The notes below the pieces were generated by a model. That model was not told the origin of the DNA and did not search any database. It saw only the letters and a program-made list of their open reading frames with translations. A stretch of DNA of 64,000 nt. Origin: Taudactylus pleione (taxonomy: Eukaryota > Chordata > Amphibia > Anura > Myobatrachidae). The position numbers and the translations under genes were made by a program. Within the stretch, counting starts at the first letter, position 1, and the number at the start of each line of letters is the position of its first letter. This document shows, in pieces, positions 1 to 11,151 of this stretch. The stretch is taken from positions 3,149,001-3,213,000 of the forward strand of contig JAUIMM010000636.1 in the NCBI GenBank assembly GCA_031769625.1. Direction: 5' to 3'.

Positions 1-1723
1 GCACCAAAGGCGCGCGCAGCAAAAAATGGGCGTGGTCACTTAAAAATGGGGCACCTTAACCCTAGTAGTGCCCCTTATACAGTACCCCCAGTATGCAATG
101 TCCCCAGTTGTGGTCCCTCTTATGAAGGCCCGTAGTAGTGGTCCCCCATATGCAGCCCCCCATTAGTTCCCCTTATACAGTACCCCCAGTATGCAATGCC
201 CCCAGTAGTGGTCCCCATTATGCAGCCCCTCATTAATTCCCCTTATTCAGTGCTCCCAGTAGTGGTCCCCCTTATGCAGTGCCCCATGTAGTGGTCTCCC
301 CTATGAAGTGCCCCAGTAGTAGTCCCCCTTATACAGTGCCCCTTATATAGTGCCCCCAGTAGCAGTCCCCCCTTATGCAGTGCCCTTTATATAGTGCCCC
401 CAGTAGTAGTTCCCCCTTATGCAGTACCCCCAGTAGTGGTACCTCCTATGCAGTGCCCTTTATATAGTGCCCCCAGCAGTAGTCCCCCCCATGCAGTGCC
501 CCCAGTAGTGGTCCCCCTTATGAAGGCCCCCACCAGTGATCCCCCTTATCCAGTGCCCCTTATACAGTGCCCCTTGTAGTAGTCCTGCCTATTTAGTGCC
601 CCAGTAGCGGTCTCCCCAGTGCAGTGCCCCAAGTAGAAAGCCACTTATATAGTGCTCCCAGTAGTGTTCCCCCTTATGCAGGCCCCCAGTAGTGATCCCC
701 CCTATCCAATGTCCTTATACAGTGCCCCCTGTAGTGATCCTTCCTATTTAGTGCCCCCAGTAGTAGTCCCCTAGTAGTAAGCCCCTTATATAGTGCCCCC
801 AGCAGTAGACACCCCATGCAGTGCCCCCAGTAGTGGTCCCCCTTATGCAGGCCCCCAGTAGTGATCCCCCCTATCCAGTGCCCTTATACAGTGCCCCCTG
901 TGGTGGTCCTCCCTATTTAGTGTCCCCAGTAGTGGTCCCCTAGTAGTAAGCCCCATATATAGTGCCCCCAGTAGTAGTTTTCCCCCCCAATAGTAGTCCC
1001 CAGTAGAGGTACCCCCTCCCAATGCAGTTCCCCCAGTAGCAGTAGTACCCCCCCAGTTGTAGTCCCCAATAGTGCCCCACCCCAGTAGAGGTCCCCCCCA
1101 GTAATGGTACCCCCAGTAATGGTGCCCCCAGTAGTAGCCCCCCCCCCATAGTGCACACACAAGTTAAATAAAAAAAAATACACTTACCTGAATCCACGCT
1201 CTGGCTCTGGCCACTGCTCCCACCGCCGAACGTTAGTCCTCCCGGGCTGGCGCGCTATGCATTATGGGAGAGACGTCATGATGTCTCTCCCATTACCCAC
1301 TGCAGGAGCTGGAAGGCTGAGCTCATGAGTGAGCTCCAGCCCGGCTCTTGCAGTGGGTACTGCTGCAGTCAATGACAGTCTGTCTGACTTTCATTGGCTG
1401 CTGGTTAACACACACATCGCTACTGTGCTGGTGGCGATGTGTGTGTTAAACTACACAGCCTGTGCCCACCTCCCGCCCTCCTCCTGGCGCTATTGGGTAA
1501 GCGCTCAGGGGGAAAGAAGGGGCTCGGCTGTGCAGCACAGGACTGGCGCTGGGTGCAGGGAAGCCTAGCGCCGGTCCTGTGTAAATGTGTAGCACTGACC
1601 GCACACACTGCGGTTGGCGCTACATTGCCTAACTAGGGTGGGCCGGACAGTGGCCCCGCGCGCCACCGGTCCGAAAGTGCCCAGGGCACATGCCCTACTC
1701 AACCCCCCTTAGTTAGGCCACTG
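1..1723. mobile_element. hAT-type non-autonomous element, one end inside the window
   Basis: The right end reads TTAGTTAGGCCACTG, whose reverse complement starts CAGTGGCCTAACTAA, a common hAT terminus. The next bases (1724 on) fall directly into hAT transposase sequence, so this element was inserted there. The other end and its target duplication lie before base 1. The interior is a C-rich minisatellite (60-1150) followed by GC-rich sequence (1180-1700) with no convincing coding region. Superfamily is inferred from the terminus alone. Confidence 0.55.
60..1150. repeat. C-rich minisatellite
   Basis: Degenerate tandem repeats built from the words CAGTGCCCCCAGTAGTGG and TCCCCCTTATGCAG, with units of roughly 25-60 bp in irregular order. 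The open frames across it (proline/valine-rich on +, glycine/tryptophan-rich on -) are by-products of the repeat. It belongs to the hAT-type element around it. Confidence 0.85.
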
Positions 1724-1727
1724 CTGA

Positions 1728-2843
1728 CAACCTCTTAGAAAAACTCAGGGAAGTCATTGCAAAATGGCTTACCCCAATTAGACTCCCCTCAGGAATTGTG
1801 ATTTCTAACAACACCACCAATATTGTGAGAGCATTACAGCTGGGTGAATTCCAACACGTCCCATGTTTTGCTCACACAATCAACTTGGTGAAGCAAAATG
1901 TTTTTTAAAAAATGACAGGGCCATGCAGTAGATGATCTCCGTGGCCCGCAAAATTTCTGGACATTTTCGCCATTCAGCAGGTGCATGTACATTAGAAGAT
2001 TGCAGCACCTGCAAGAAATGTTGAATTTGCCCTGTCACCAGCTGAAGCAAGAAGTAGATACAAGGTGGATTCCACCCTTTATATGCTTCAGCGGATGGAG
2101 GAACAGCAAAAAGCCATCCAATGCTAGACAACGAAGTATGACACGGGAAGAGGAGAGGAATGTACCTTACTCAAGCTCAGTGGAAAATACTTTCCATGTT
2201 GTACAAAGTGCTGAAACCCTTTGAACTAGTTACCTGTGAAGTGAGTTCAGACACTGCCAGCTTGAGTCAGTTAATTTCCCTAATTAGACTGTTGGAAAAG
2301 CTTGAAAAACTGAAGGCGTAGCTGAAATGAAGCGATTCCGCTAAGTATGTCGGACTTGTAGATCAAGTCCTTTTTTCGGTTCACCAGGATCCAAGGGTTG
2401 CCAGGATCTTACCATCGGAGCAATACATTTTGACAACTGTGCTGGATCCTAGGTTTAAGTCATACGTTGTGTCTTTCTTCCCAGCAGACACAGATCTGAA
2501 GAGATGCATAGATCTGTTGGTAAAGAAACTGTCAGCTCAAGCGGCACGTGATGCAGCGATGGCTCCTCCTTCAGTTTCTCCAGCAAATGCGGCTGCCAGG
2601 AAAAAACAAAACTTTCCCAAAAAAAGACCCACTGGTGATGCAGATGAGTCAACACAACCAAGTTTTGAAATCTGGTTTGGTCGAAAAGATTTGCCTACAA
2701 TTAGTGACACCTCTACCGTGACTGCATCTGATATGGTCACCATTCAAAGAATGGTTGAGGACTATTTTAATGATAGCATCCAAATAAGCATGTCAGACAG
2801 GCCAATTCACTACTGGCAGGACAAGAAAAGGCAATTTGGAGGC
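1728..2843 (+). pseudogene. hAT transposase relic (ZBED-like)
   Basis: A DNA-cutting transposase of the hAT superfamily, now broken. Conceptual fragments, in order: DNLLEKLREVIAKW and PCFAHTINLV (the hAT C-x-x-H region, about 1728-1890); a degenerate DTRW segment (about 2060); a short KPFELVTCEVSSDT stretch in another frame (about 2215); TTVLDPRFKSYVV, the conserved LDPRFK block (2430-2470); and PIHYWQDKKRQF, the start of the dimerisation domain (about 2800). The longest intact piece is 2430-2939, whose last codons run into the MITE at 2871. Several frameshifts and stops separate the pieces, the N-terminal BED finger lies outside, and the C-terminal dimerisation domain is incomplete. It cannot encode a working enzyme. 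Assignment to hAT is firm; the subfamily is inferred. Confidence 0.85.
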
Positions 2844-2870
2844 CCTTGCACAAACTTTAATATTAATATT

Positions 2871-3425
2871 GGGCCTGATTCAGAGCCGGACGCTATTTGC
2901 GCTCGCTCGTTCATTAAAAAGGGGTGGCTATTCAAATGAACCGTTCGCACTTTGCGGTCTGTTCACGCCTCTATGTCTGAACGAGCGAACAAAACTTGCG
3001 GTCGTAATTTTGAAAAAGACGCCCCCTGGCCGCTCGCACCATACGTCATGTCCGCTATTTAATAGATTAATCGAGTACATCGAACAGCATATGAACTGCT
3101 CGCTATTCTTGTGGTTGGTTTTTCCTACCACAATCTTGCGAGCAGTTCTGACTATAAATCAACCAAGTGACGTGGTTAATGAAGCTCCTGTATTAATTAT
3201 GCACACCCATAAAACGCCCGTTTTGACCTTTAAGCACGCCTGCGTTCTGATTTCCACTCCCAGTTTTCAAGCACCTTCCCCTGTTACCACCCACATACGC
3301 CTCCTCCTGTCACTCAAAATAGCAGGCATTCGCTATTTAGCGAACAAACGATTTTCGGCCGCACTGACTGGTTCGGGCATGCGTATTAAAATCCGTGCGC
3401 ATGCGCAGTTGTGCGAATCAGGCCC
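2871..3425 (+). mobile_element. Harbinger-type MITE, family A, copy 1
   Basis: It starts GGGCCTGATTCAGAGCC and ends GAATCAGGCCC, with the 3-bp duplication ATT on both sides (2868-2870 and 3426-3428). It is collinear with the copy at 16971-17567 and inverted relative to 5514-6112. About 44 bp near the right end are missing compared with those copies. The 221-residue open frame over it (2836-3501) is accidental. Superfamily is inferred from the 3-bp duplication. Confidence 0.85.
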
Positions 3426-4265
3426 ATTGTGTGAAGATGATGTACACACTGATGAGGGTGAGGAATTGGATGACAATGGCAACAACATCTTGCCTCTGTA
3501 AAGCCAGTTTGTGCATGGAGAGATCATTGCCAACAATGTCAGCTGCCCATTGGTAGCTTGTTTTGTGGGGGCCCAAACAAACCAATCGCTTCAGCTACAA
3601 TTGGCAGTCCCTGTCACTGAAGTGATTGGTTTATTAAACTGTGCATGTCCTGTTTAATATAAACAACATAAGGGTGGGTCAAAGGGCCCAAGGACAATTT
3701 CATCTTGCACCTCTTTGCTTTGCTTTATGTGCTGTTTGGGGCTTTGCAGTTTGACATTTTTAATTTTATAGTTTATTAAACTGCCATCCTGTCTGCCACT
3801 GCAGTGCCACTCTCTGCCATGTTGGAAGGTGAACTGCCACAAGTTAGTGCTGCCAACACTGCTGTCGCTTAGCTTATTCAGCCAGCTAGCTCGATGCAAC
3901 CTTTTGGCCTAAACTGGATGAGATCAATATTGTGAGCTGTGAGGTGGTCAAAATTGACTGGAAATTACTGTAAATAAATGTTATTGAGGTTAATAATACT
4001 GTAGGAACAAAAACATGTCCAAATTATGTGGTTGTTTTTATGATTTTTTAGAAAAAATACAGATCCAAAACCAAAACACACAAGGGTGGTTTTGTAAAAC
4101 CAAATCCAGTTCCAAAACCATAAAAGGAGATACAGATCCAATACCAAAACACGAGGGTCGGCGCACATCCCTAATTCATACACACCTGCCCAGTGAACAT
4201 TGCATACTAAACTGTGTCATGTAATTACCCATTAGCTGTATGAGCAGGCAGAGCCCAGGGACTGT

Positions 4266-4614
4266 GGCCCTCATTCAAAGGTGGTCGGAGGATGCAAGCG
4301 GTCGCTCAGAAACTAGGCGGCCGCTTGCATCCTGACGGCCGCCTCTGTTTCGGTTGTTAGGCTGTGGGTTAACACCCACAGCTCTAACGACCGCTAGGGT
4401 GATGGTCGCAATGGTCATTGACCATCGCGACCATCGGGGCTTACAACGAGACCCTAGGGTAGGGTCTCACTTGTCGTAAGCCCCGGAGAGCTTCTGGCTC
4501 TGTCAGAGCCGGAAGCTCTCCACTGACATCACTAGTGATGTCAGTGGGGCCTCCCCCAAACGGCAGGTGTTCCCATGGGAACGCCTCCGTTTGGGCTGCC
4601 ACGCCCCCAGCAGC
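4266..4614 (-). mobile_element. Serial-hairpin MITE, family B, copy 1 (truncated)
   Basis: It begins GGCCCTCATTCAAAGG, the reverse of the family B right end. It then runs through consecutive stems also found at 26741-27289: a GTGGGTT/AACCCAC stem, the GATGGTCGC/GCGACCATC stem, a 48-bp GGGGCTTAC/GTAAGCCCC stem, the CTGGCTCTG/CAGAGCCGG stem, and the perfect palindrome CACTGACATCACTAGTGATG. The element's left third is missing. Confidence 0.75.
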
Positions 4615-5480
4615 TATAATGAGAGTGCATCAGGAGCTGCAGTGTCTCTATTGGCTCAGCTTCAATAACAGGCTGACCATTAGGGGTCAGAGGAGTGTGT
4701 GCTGAGCTCTGATTGGAGAAAAGTATTACCTCTGTAGTTATAAGCAATGTGTTCTTAGAATAGCTTAAATTTGAGGTATACAACTGCACAATTTGTTTTT
4801 TAGAACTGCACAATTTCTGTAGAAACGCACACTAGGCCTGATTCAGAGATTTACGCTAATGAAAACTCACAGATCGCAGTTGCTAAAATATGATAATGCT
4901 TTCAAAAGCATAGCCGAGCATAGGGATGCCCACTGCTGCCTTCTCATACACGTCCGATAACGTGCAACAGTATAAACATCAGTACTATCGACGCACATCG
5001 GGAAGTCATGCAGTATGTAAGTCAAGTCTAACCTGTCGCAAACACTGCAGCTCTCATGACACACATCTCTCATACTTTGAACGCGATCACAATGGCTAAT
5101 ATATGCATGCCTATGAAACAGCATTTACATGGTCAGACACGCCTGCATTTTTATAACCACCCTCACGTTACCATACCAAAACGCTGACTACCTGTCACTC
5201 ACTTTGCAAGTTGTTTCTGTGTACAATAGCAAACAATCTCTCGTTCTGCGAAAATATCGGCATTGCATCTGTAACCCTGGTTAAGGGTTAAAATAAGTAC
5301 TGTGCTTATAAATCTATGCAATATCTATAAATGTACAATTTATAATTTAAAATGTATATATATGTATGTAATCACAATGCATGTAGTTATAATGGAGTAT
5401 TGTGATTCATGATATATGTATATTTAATGTATTTACATATCGATTTATGAGATACTTTTTTTTTCTTTGTGGTGATGATG
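4615..5480. other. Unassigned, with one Harbinger-like terminus at 4833
   Basis: AGGCCTGATTCAGAGA at 4833-4848 matches the left terminus of the Harbinger-type MITEs here, but no matching right end appears before 5480. The rest is AT-rich, with a pyrimidine run at 5455-5466. No gene is recognised. Confidence 0.4.
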
Positions 5481-5507
5481 TGCTACAGCAGTGATTCCCA
5501 AACTGTG

Positions 5508-6635
5508 GGCTTAGGGCCCGATTCAGAGCCACTCGTAAGCGGCAGCTCGTTCGCTCCGAGCGATGTTTGGCCAACTGCGCATGCGTACGGATCGTTATAT
5601 GCATGCGCGAACCAGTCAGTGCGGTCGAAATTCATGTGCTCGCAAAATAGCGAATGCCTACTAATTTGAGTGACAGAATGAGACGTATGTGGGTGGTAAC
5701 AGGGGAAGGTGCTTGAAAACGGGGAGTGGAGATCCGATCGCAGGCGTGCTTAAAGGTCAAAACGGGCGTTTTATGGGTGTGCATATTTAAAACAGCAGCG
5801 TCATTGACCACGTCACTGGGTTTTTTATTAGCCAGAACTGCTCGCAAAATTGTGGTAGCAAAAACCAGCCACAAGAATAGCGAGTAGCTCATACCCTGTT
5901 CGATGTACTCGATTAATCTAATAAATAGCGGACATGACGTAGGATGCGAGCGGCCAGGGGGCGTAGTTTCCCAAAAAACGACTGCAAGTTTTGTTCGCTC
6001 GTTCAGACCTAGAGGCGTGAACAGACCGCAAATAGCGAACGGTTCATTTGAATAGCCACCCCTATTTTCAGGACGAGCGAGCGCTAATTGCGTCCGGCTC
6101 TGAATCAGGCCCTTAATTCAGACCCGCTCGCGAGCGCTGAGCGCTCGCAAGCGGGTCGATGTTGGCACAGTGCGCATGCGCACGAGGGAGCCGGCTCTGT
6201 CATGCACATGCACGAGACCCGGATAGAGACAGCCAAGCCGTCGCTATGGGTCTCGATACAAAGGGGTCATGCTGTTGATGGTGAGTGACAGCACGCCCCC
6301 TTTGGTGGGCGTGCCGGGGGCATTGCTGCCCAGATGGAGGCGTTCCCATGGGAACGCCTACCGTCTGGGGCCTGCCCCACTGACATCACAAGTGATGTCA
6401 GTGGGAGTGCTCTCGGCTCTGATAGAACCGAAAGCACTCCAGGGCTTGCGGCAACGAGACCCTACCACAAGGGTCTCGTCGCAAGCCCAATGGTCACGAT
6501 GGTCTTGACCATCGCGACCATCTTTTTGGCCACTCGCTATAGCTGTGGGTAGTCACCCACAGCTATGCGAGCGGCCAGGAGGCCGCTCTAAAATCAGGAA
6601 GGACGGCCCTGTCAGAGCGTCAGGCTCTGTGTTCC
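5508..6635 (+). mobile_element. Serial-hairpin MITE, family B, copy 2, split by a family A insertion
   Basis: Removing the family A element leaves a left end GGGCTTAATTCAGACCC, two changes from the family B end GGGCCTGATTCAGACCC. The body (6113-6635) carries the same order of hairpins as 26741-27289, including the CACTGACATCACAAGTGATG stem and the ATGGTCACG/CGCGACCAT stem. The right terminus is decayed, ending near CAGGCTCTG. A possible TGT duplication flanks it inside the hAT MITE. Confidence 0.75.
5514..6112 (-). mobile_element. Harbinger-type MITE, family A, copy 2
   Basis: The termini GGGCCCGATTCAGAGCC and GGCTCTGAATCAGGCCC are flanked by TTA (5511-5513 and 6113-6115). At 599 bp it matches the 597-bp copy at 16971. 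It inserted at a TTA in the decayed left terminus of a family B element. Confidence 0.9.
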
Positions 6636-6957
6636 ATGGCACCCTGGGGTGCCTCAGGGCACTTGCAGGCGTGTCTCTGGTTGATGGTCCAGTACCCAAA
6701 AAATATATTTTTAGTCAGTGTCTTAGGCAAAACTAGTGCTAATGGCTGCCAATAAAAAATCTGTAGAAAAAAAGAAGCGCAGCCCTTTCAACCACTACAT
6801 AACTGAACCTAAGGTGCGACATATAGGCACAATTTACTTCATTTGATTTTTGCTGAATTTATCAATAATAAACTTTTGGCCCAGGGGTGCCGTGGAAAAA
6901 ATGCTGATACCCTAGGGCGCCGTGATTCGAAAAAGTTTGGGAACCAATGTGCTACAG

Positions 6958-7382
6958 TGTGTTGTATGTACTGGAGAAAAAGGGGCGTAGTGATATGGCT
7001 GGGAGTGGTTGGGTTCCTTTTAGGGAAAGAAGGGCCAAGTTCAGATAGACAAGAACCGTCAGCAGCAACTGAGGGCGAGTCTGCAGATCTCTCTCCTCAG
7101 TGCCTGCCCTCCTGTGTCCCGGGCAGCCAATGAGTGGCGATGCGCTGCCAGGCGCAGGGGGGCAGAGACGGAGAGGGAGCTAATCCGGGGCAGTGGATAC
7201 TGAGGGGGCAGAGGTACTCACTATGCCTTACTGGCGCTGGAGAGAACAGCAGCCAGGAGGTGGTATCAATGGCGGATACCTCTGACAGGAGGAGAGCATC
7301 ATCGGCAGAGCGGCTGGTTTGGGCTGAGGTGACCAGGGCAGGTGCAGCTGAGGGCGGAGTCTGGCTGACAGGAGAGGAGGGA
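6958..7382. other. Unassigned GC-rich stretch
   Basis: A purine-rich sequence with open frames (6843-7133 and 7134-7604) that show no recognisable domain and cross element borders. I see no gene here. Confidence 0.3.
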
Positions 7383-7390
7383 GATGACGC

Positions 7391-7668
7391 CAGGGCCGTA
7401 GCTAGGGTAGTGTGGCCGGTACCATCGCACAGGGCACCGCAGGGCAGGGGGCACTGTTTTGGCCTGTCAAATTTCTGTTTATTATCATTCTTGCTTGTAG
7501 CTTCCTCTTATTTCATTCCCAGCATCTCCTGGCCTCTCCTATCTCTTCCCTGGCCCTTCCCCATGAAGCCATGGCCCTTTTTTGGGTGCATTATGTCCCT
7601 TTGAAAAATGAGGGGGACACCAATGCTCTTTCTGGCACAGGGCACCAAAAAGTCTAGTTACAGCTCTG
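7391..7668. mobile_element. hAT MITE, 278 bp
   Basis: The termini CAGGGCCGTAGCTAGG and GTCTAGTTACAGCTCTG are inverted repeats of each other, flanked by a perfect 8-bp duplication GATGACGC (7383-7390 and 7669-7676). There is no coding capacity. Confidence 0.9.
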
Positions 7669-7676
7669 GATGACGC

Positions 7677-8274
7677 TATTAGCCAGTAAGTGCACTTTCT
7701 GCCATACCCATCATCAGCACAATCCTGATTAGGAGCTTCAGCAGAGGTGCACTGGCATAAGGGGTAATCCATGCAGTGGAGAGTAACGTTTGGGGACACA
7801 AGTTATTGGGTAGCGGCAATAGCACTGCCCCATATTGAGTACTGTTAACTGCGTCCGCATCATCACTAAATATCCCAGGCACAACCAGCCATCATATTAT
7901 GGATTAATGAGAACCATATATGATACCATATATAATTAGTGCGAGAACAGCCTATAGCCAAAGTTAGGGTATTAACTCACTAAGGAGACGGTTGTAGCCA
8001 TCAGAGTAATAAGGGACATATATTGTCCGGAGTGACCAGCTGAGTAAAGTAAGGAGAGATACAGTGGAGTGTAGCCGAAGGCAAAGTGGTTATGGGAGTT
8101 GTCCTGTGCAGAGACTACAAGTTATGAGATGGAGGAAAATACAAATGATCACAGCTTTACTAGTATCAGCTATTAAAGAGGAGAGATTGAGTTGACTACT
8201 GCTGAAATGATTAAAACTTCAGAGTTGAAATATTGGAGAGAGGCTAAGCTTATACTAGGATTCTAAGAATGGAT
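7677..8274. other. Unassigned intergenic DNA
   Basis: No open frame with a recognisable domain and no paired termini. Short purine words such as GGAGAGATACAG recur here and at 8735, so it may be an old unclassified repeat. Confidence 0.25.
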
Positions 8275-8282
8275 ACTTAGTG

Positions 8283-8607
8283 CAGTAGTTCCCAAACTTT
8301 TTTGAATCATGGTGCCCTAGAGTATCAGCACTTTTTCCATGGCACCCCAAGGCCAAAAGTTTCTTATTGAGAAATTCAGTAAAAAAAGTAAATGCAGTAA
8401 ACTGTGCTTATATGTCACCCTTAGGTTCAGTTATGTAGTGGTTGACAGGGCTGTGCTTCTTTTTGTCCACATATTTTTTATTAATTAGCAGTCATTAGCA
8501 CTGATTTGCCTATCACACTGACTAAAAATAATTTTATTTGGTACTGGACCATCAACCCTGAGGCACCCCTGCAAGTGTTCTGAGGCACCAAAGTTTGGGA
8601 ACCACTG
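8283..8607 (+). mobile_element. hAT MITE (CAGTGGTTCCCAAAC family), intact length
   Basis: 325 bp, starting CAGTAGTTCCCAAAC and ending GTTTGGGAACCACTG, flanked by an 8-bp duplication with one mismatch: ACTTAGTG (8275-8282) and ACCTAGTG (8608-8615). It is the same family as the element spanning 5489-6949. Confidence 0.9.
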
Positions 8608-8615
8608 ACCTAGTG

Positions 8616-9055
8616 CATCATGTAAGTGTTCAGGAAGCTAGGGTATTGCTATACCAGCATTCTGTTACATAGTAACTCCAGCATTGGGCTCTGCTAGGCT
8701 AACTTGTCAAAGCTGTATCTTATTTGACAGTTAAGGAGAGATACTGATAGTTTCGGGACTATTATCATTACTTGGTGCATGATTCACTATCCTTATACTA
8801 CCCAGAGGATTGCACGGTATGAATAGAGTAGATCTCAAAACATACTGGATTTAATAGAGCAACACTACTGCTCACCTTGCAATAGGGAGAACTGGCGCAG
8901 AGACTTCTTAATTACCAGAGACTATTGCTTGCTCATAGGACTACTTCTCTCCTTTTATACTGACTATGTTATGGGATTAAGGAGAGTTGGGTATATGACT
9001 ATCTATTGTCAATATTAGAAATATGAACATTTGTTAGAGTGTTAGGCGATAGTAA
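8616..9055. other. Unassigned intergenic DNA
   Basis: No recognisable domain, paired termini or tandem repeat. It resembles 7677-8274 in composition and may be one old repeat interrupted by the MITE at 8283. Confidence 0.2.
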
Positions 9056-9063
9056 TGTATTTA

Positions 9064-9385
9064 CAGGCCTGCCAAGAGTCACGGCGGGCCCGGGTAACAG
9101 GGGGCGTGGCCTAACTGCAGGAGGCGTGGCCACGCCCCCATCGGGAAATAAAGAGATTTTCAGCGAAGCGGCACTGGCGCTGGCGAGAGGGGCGCTCTGA
9201 GCCCCCTCAGCCCAGCACAAAGCCAGGGGGGGGGGCGCAATCAGTGTGATTGCTCCCCACATGCTGTGTGCTGGGCTGCTGTGAGGGAGGGGGGGCGAGG
9301 TTGGACCCGGGCACCCGCCAGGCCCCTCTGGAAGCCCGGGAATGGGTAATTTGTACCCGCTCCTCCCCCCCTCTCTGCACCCCTG
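9064..9385. mobile_element. hAT-type MITE, GC-rich, 322 bp
   Basis: It starts CAGGCCTGCCAAGAG and ends CTCTCTGCACCCCTG. A perfect 8-bp duplication TGTATTTA lies on both sides (9056-9063 and 9386-9393). The inverted termini are short and imperfect, but the duplication and the sharp GC change at both borders support an insertion. Confidence 0.75.
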
Positions 9386-9393
9386 TGTATTTA

Positions 9394-10157
9394 TACAGTA
9401 TCTGTTATGTATGTTTGCATGTTTCACTATAACAGGACACTGGAAGTATGCTCATTGTAATATTTATCTTTTAGTGTATAAAAAAAGCTAATACCCGGGT
9501 ATATGGTAATGTAGGTAATTATTAATTGTTATAGTATGTATATGATTTAAGGATGATAATCATCTATATTAAACTGCAAGTCTACTCACCTGTCTTATTC
9601 AATTTATTTATTACTTATTTTTACATTTACATAATAGGTTTTCCCAAGTAGGCCCTGACTGACTACCGATACTTAGGAGGAGGCACTGATTTAAAGGAAG
9701 TACACCACTTACCGGGAGGTAAAGAGTGGGTACATTAGAATACAAGAGAGTAAGTAACCTGGTGTCCCTGTTAGAGAGTAAAGGGGGGTTACACATCGGT
9801 CTCTAAATCAGGCCCTCTAAATTATTCCCTGTTACAAACCGTTTTTTCCTGTAAGTAATATCAGGAAAGCAGCTACCAAACAAATGTATGGGCCAGCATT
9901 GGCAGAGCACACAGTAATATGAGATGAATGGGACCACAAATTGAAAGTATGAGGTTATTATTCTGAGTTTGCATGCTGAGCATGGGCTGTTTGTGGTGTA
10001 TGTGAGACAGGCATTCCAAATACACAGTTAATTTGCCTTTGGTACCTTTTGATGTCCAGGGTATTACAGTATTCATGGCCTTGAACAGCACTATTGGGAA
10101 CCCATCCCCTTATCCCTGACAGTTACAGCAGCAGCTGAAACTGATCCACATGTAGCA
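9394..10157. other. Unassigned AT-rich intergenic DNA
   Basis: No open frame with a recognisable domain and no clear paired termini. Confidence 0.2.
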
Positions 10158-10165
10158 GTGTAAAT

Positions 10166-10618
10166 CATATTTGCCAACTGTCCCTGATTGTTAGGGAGAC
10201 TCCCTGAAATAGCAGTAATCTCCCTGACTCCCTGAAGAGTCTACCAATCTCCCTGATTGCACCTTACCCCATTATGAAGATGAAATATAAAAAAAAAATC
10301 AGAAATAGAAACAGATTGGTTATAAGGTCCAATGATCCCTATAGCTACATGCATTTTCATATAAGGTTTCTCGTGGCCACTTATATGGAACCACATGTAA
10401 AACACAATACAGTACATGAGCAATCCCTGAAAAGTATCAGTGTGTTTTCATCAACAAGTAGATCTTACTAACAGCTTTGGGTCTCAGTTACATTAGTATG
10501 TAAGTCAACTTTATGACACGCCTCTCATATGTAGCAGGACACGCTCACTTTACTGCCGCGCTCATAGTGTTGCTTTCACAATCTCCCTGAAATGCTTTTT
10601 CAAAAGTAGGCGAGTATG
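10166..10618. mobile_element. hAT MITE, 453 bp
   Basis: The termini CATATTTGCCAACTGTCCC and AAAAGTAGGCGAGTATG form an imperfect inverted repeat with nearby TCTCCCTGA words in both arms. An 8-bp duplication with one mismatch flanks it: GTGTAAAT (10158-10165) and GTGTAAAC (10619-10626). Confidence 0.8.
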
Positions 10619-10660
10619 GTGTAAACTAAGCTGAAAATCTGCCCTCGTCTTCCTGACACA

Positions 10661-11151
10661 GGGGGAGATTTATCAAAACATAAAGAGAGAGTGGAGGTGG
10701 AGAGAGATAATGTACCAACCAATCAGATCTTAACTGTCATTCTTCAAATACGGCCTGAAAAATAACAGTTAGATGCTGATTGGTTAGTACTTTATCTCAC
10801 TGGCGTCACAAGGGGTGACACTGCCGACTCCTCCTCAGTGACAGGAGCTGGGTGCTGCACTGTAGCTTAATGTGCAGCACTCGGCTCCTGACACAGTGAG
10901 GGAGCTGGCATTGCACACAGACTGGGCCCTGGGGCAGTCTGCATCACCGGGACCCCCACGGAGTGACTAAAATGTGGTTTCGGCTCACGCCCCCTACCAG
11001 CAAGGTTATGCCCCCTTCCAGGGAAGCCATGCACCCTTTTTGCCAACATGGCACTACAATCCTGTATGCACCAGGTCCCACCACGGGCAGGGATGCCACT
11101 GCTTTATCTCTCTCCACTTTATCACTCTCCAAGCTTTGATAAATCTCCCCC
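10661..11151. mobile_element. MITE with GGGGGAGATTTA termini, split by an insertion
   Basis: The inverted termini are GGGGGAGATTTATCAAA and TTTGATAAATCTCCCCC. Subtracting the nested element and one target copy leaves about 180 bp. Superfamily is not settled because the flanking duplication is unclear (possibly ACA). Confidence 0.75.
10798..11101. mobile_element. hAT MITE nested in the GGGGGAGATTTA element
   Basis: It starts CACTGGCGTCACAAGG and ends GGGATGCCACTG, flanked by a perfect 8-bp duplication CTTTATCT (10790-10797 and 11102-11109). 304 bp, no coding capacity. Confidence 0.88.

Larger units (their letters stand above)
1724..4173 (+). mobile_element. Decayed ZBED-like hAT transposon, 3' portion
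   Basis: A transposase relic (1728-2843) is followed, after a MITE insertion at 2871-3425, by a noncoding 3' region. That region ends at GGTCGGCGCACATCCCTA (near 4173), whose reverse complement starts TAGGGATGTGCGCC and resembles a hAT terminus. Repeated AAAACCAAAACAC-like words at 4060-4150 fit subterminal repeats. The 5' part is cut off by the element ending at 1723. The exact right border and target duplication are inferred. Confidence 0.6.
5489..6949 (-). mobile_element. hAT MITE (CAGTGRTTCCCAAAC family), host of nested insertions
   Basis: The termini are CAGTGATTCCCAAAC and GTTTGGGAACCAATG, flanked by a perfect 8-bp duplication TGCTACAG (5481-5488 and 6950-6957). Without the nested MITEs its own sequence is about 340 bp, close to the intact copy at 8283-8607, which lies in the opposite orientation. 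Shared internal words include GATGGTCCAGTACC and its complement. Confidence 0.9.

Noticed and set aside
394..1197. Proline/valine-rich and glycine/tryptophan-rich frames
   Set aside because: Products of the C-rich minisatellite in several overlapping frames.
2836..3501. 221-residue open frame
   Set aside because: It lies mostly within a family A MITE and crosses its border; other copies of the MITE do not keep the frame, and no domain is recognisable.
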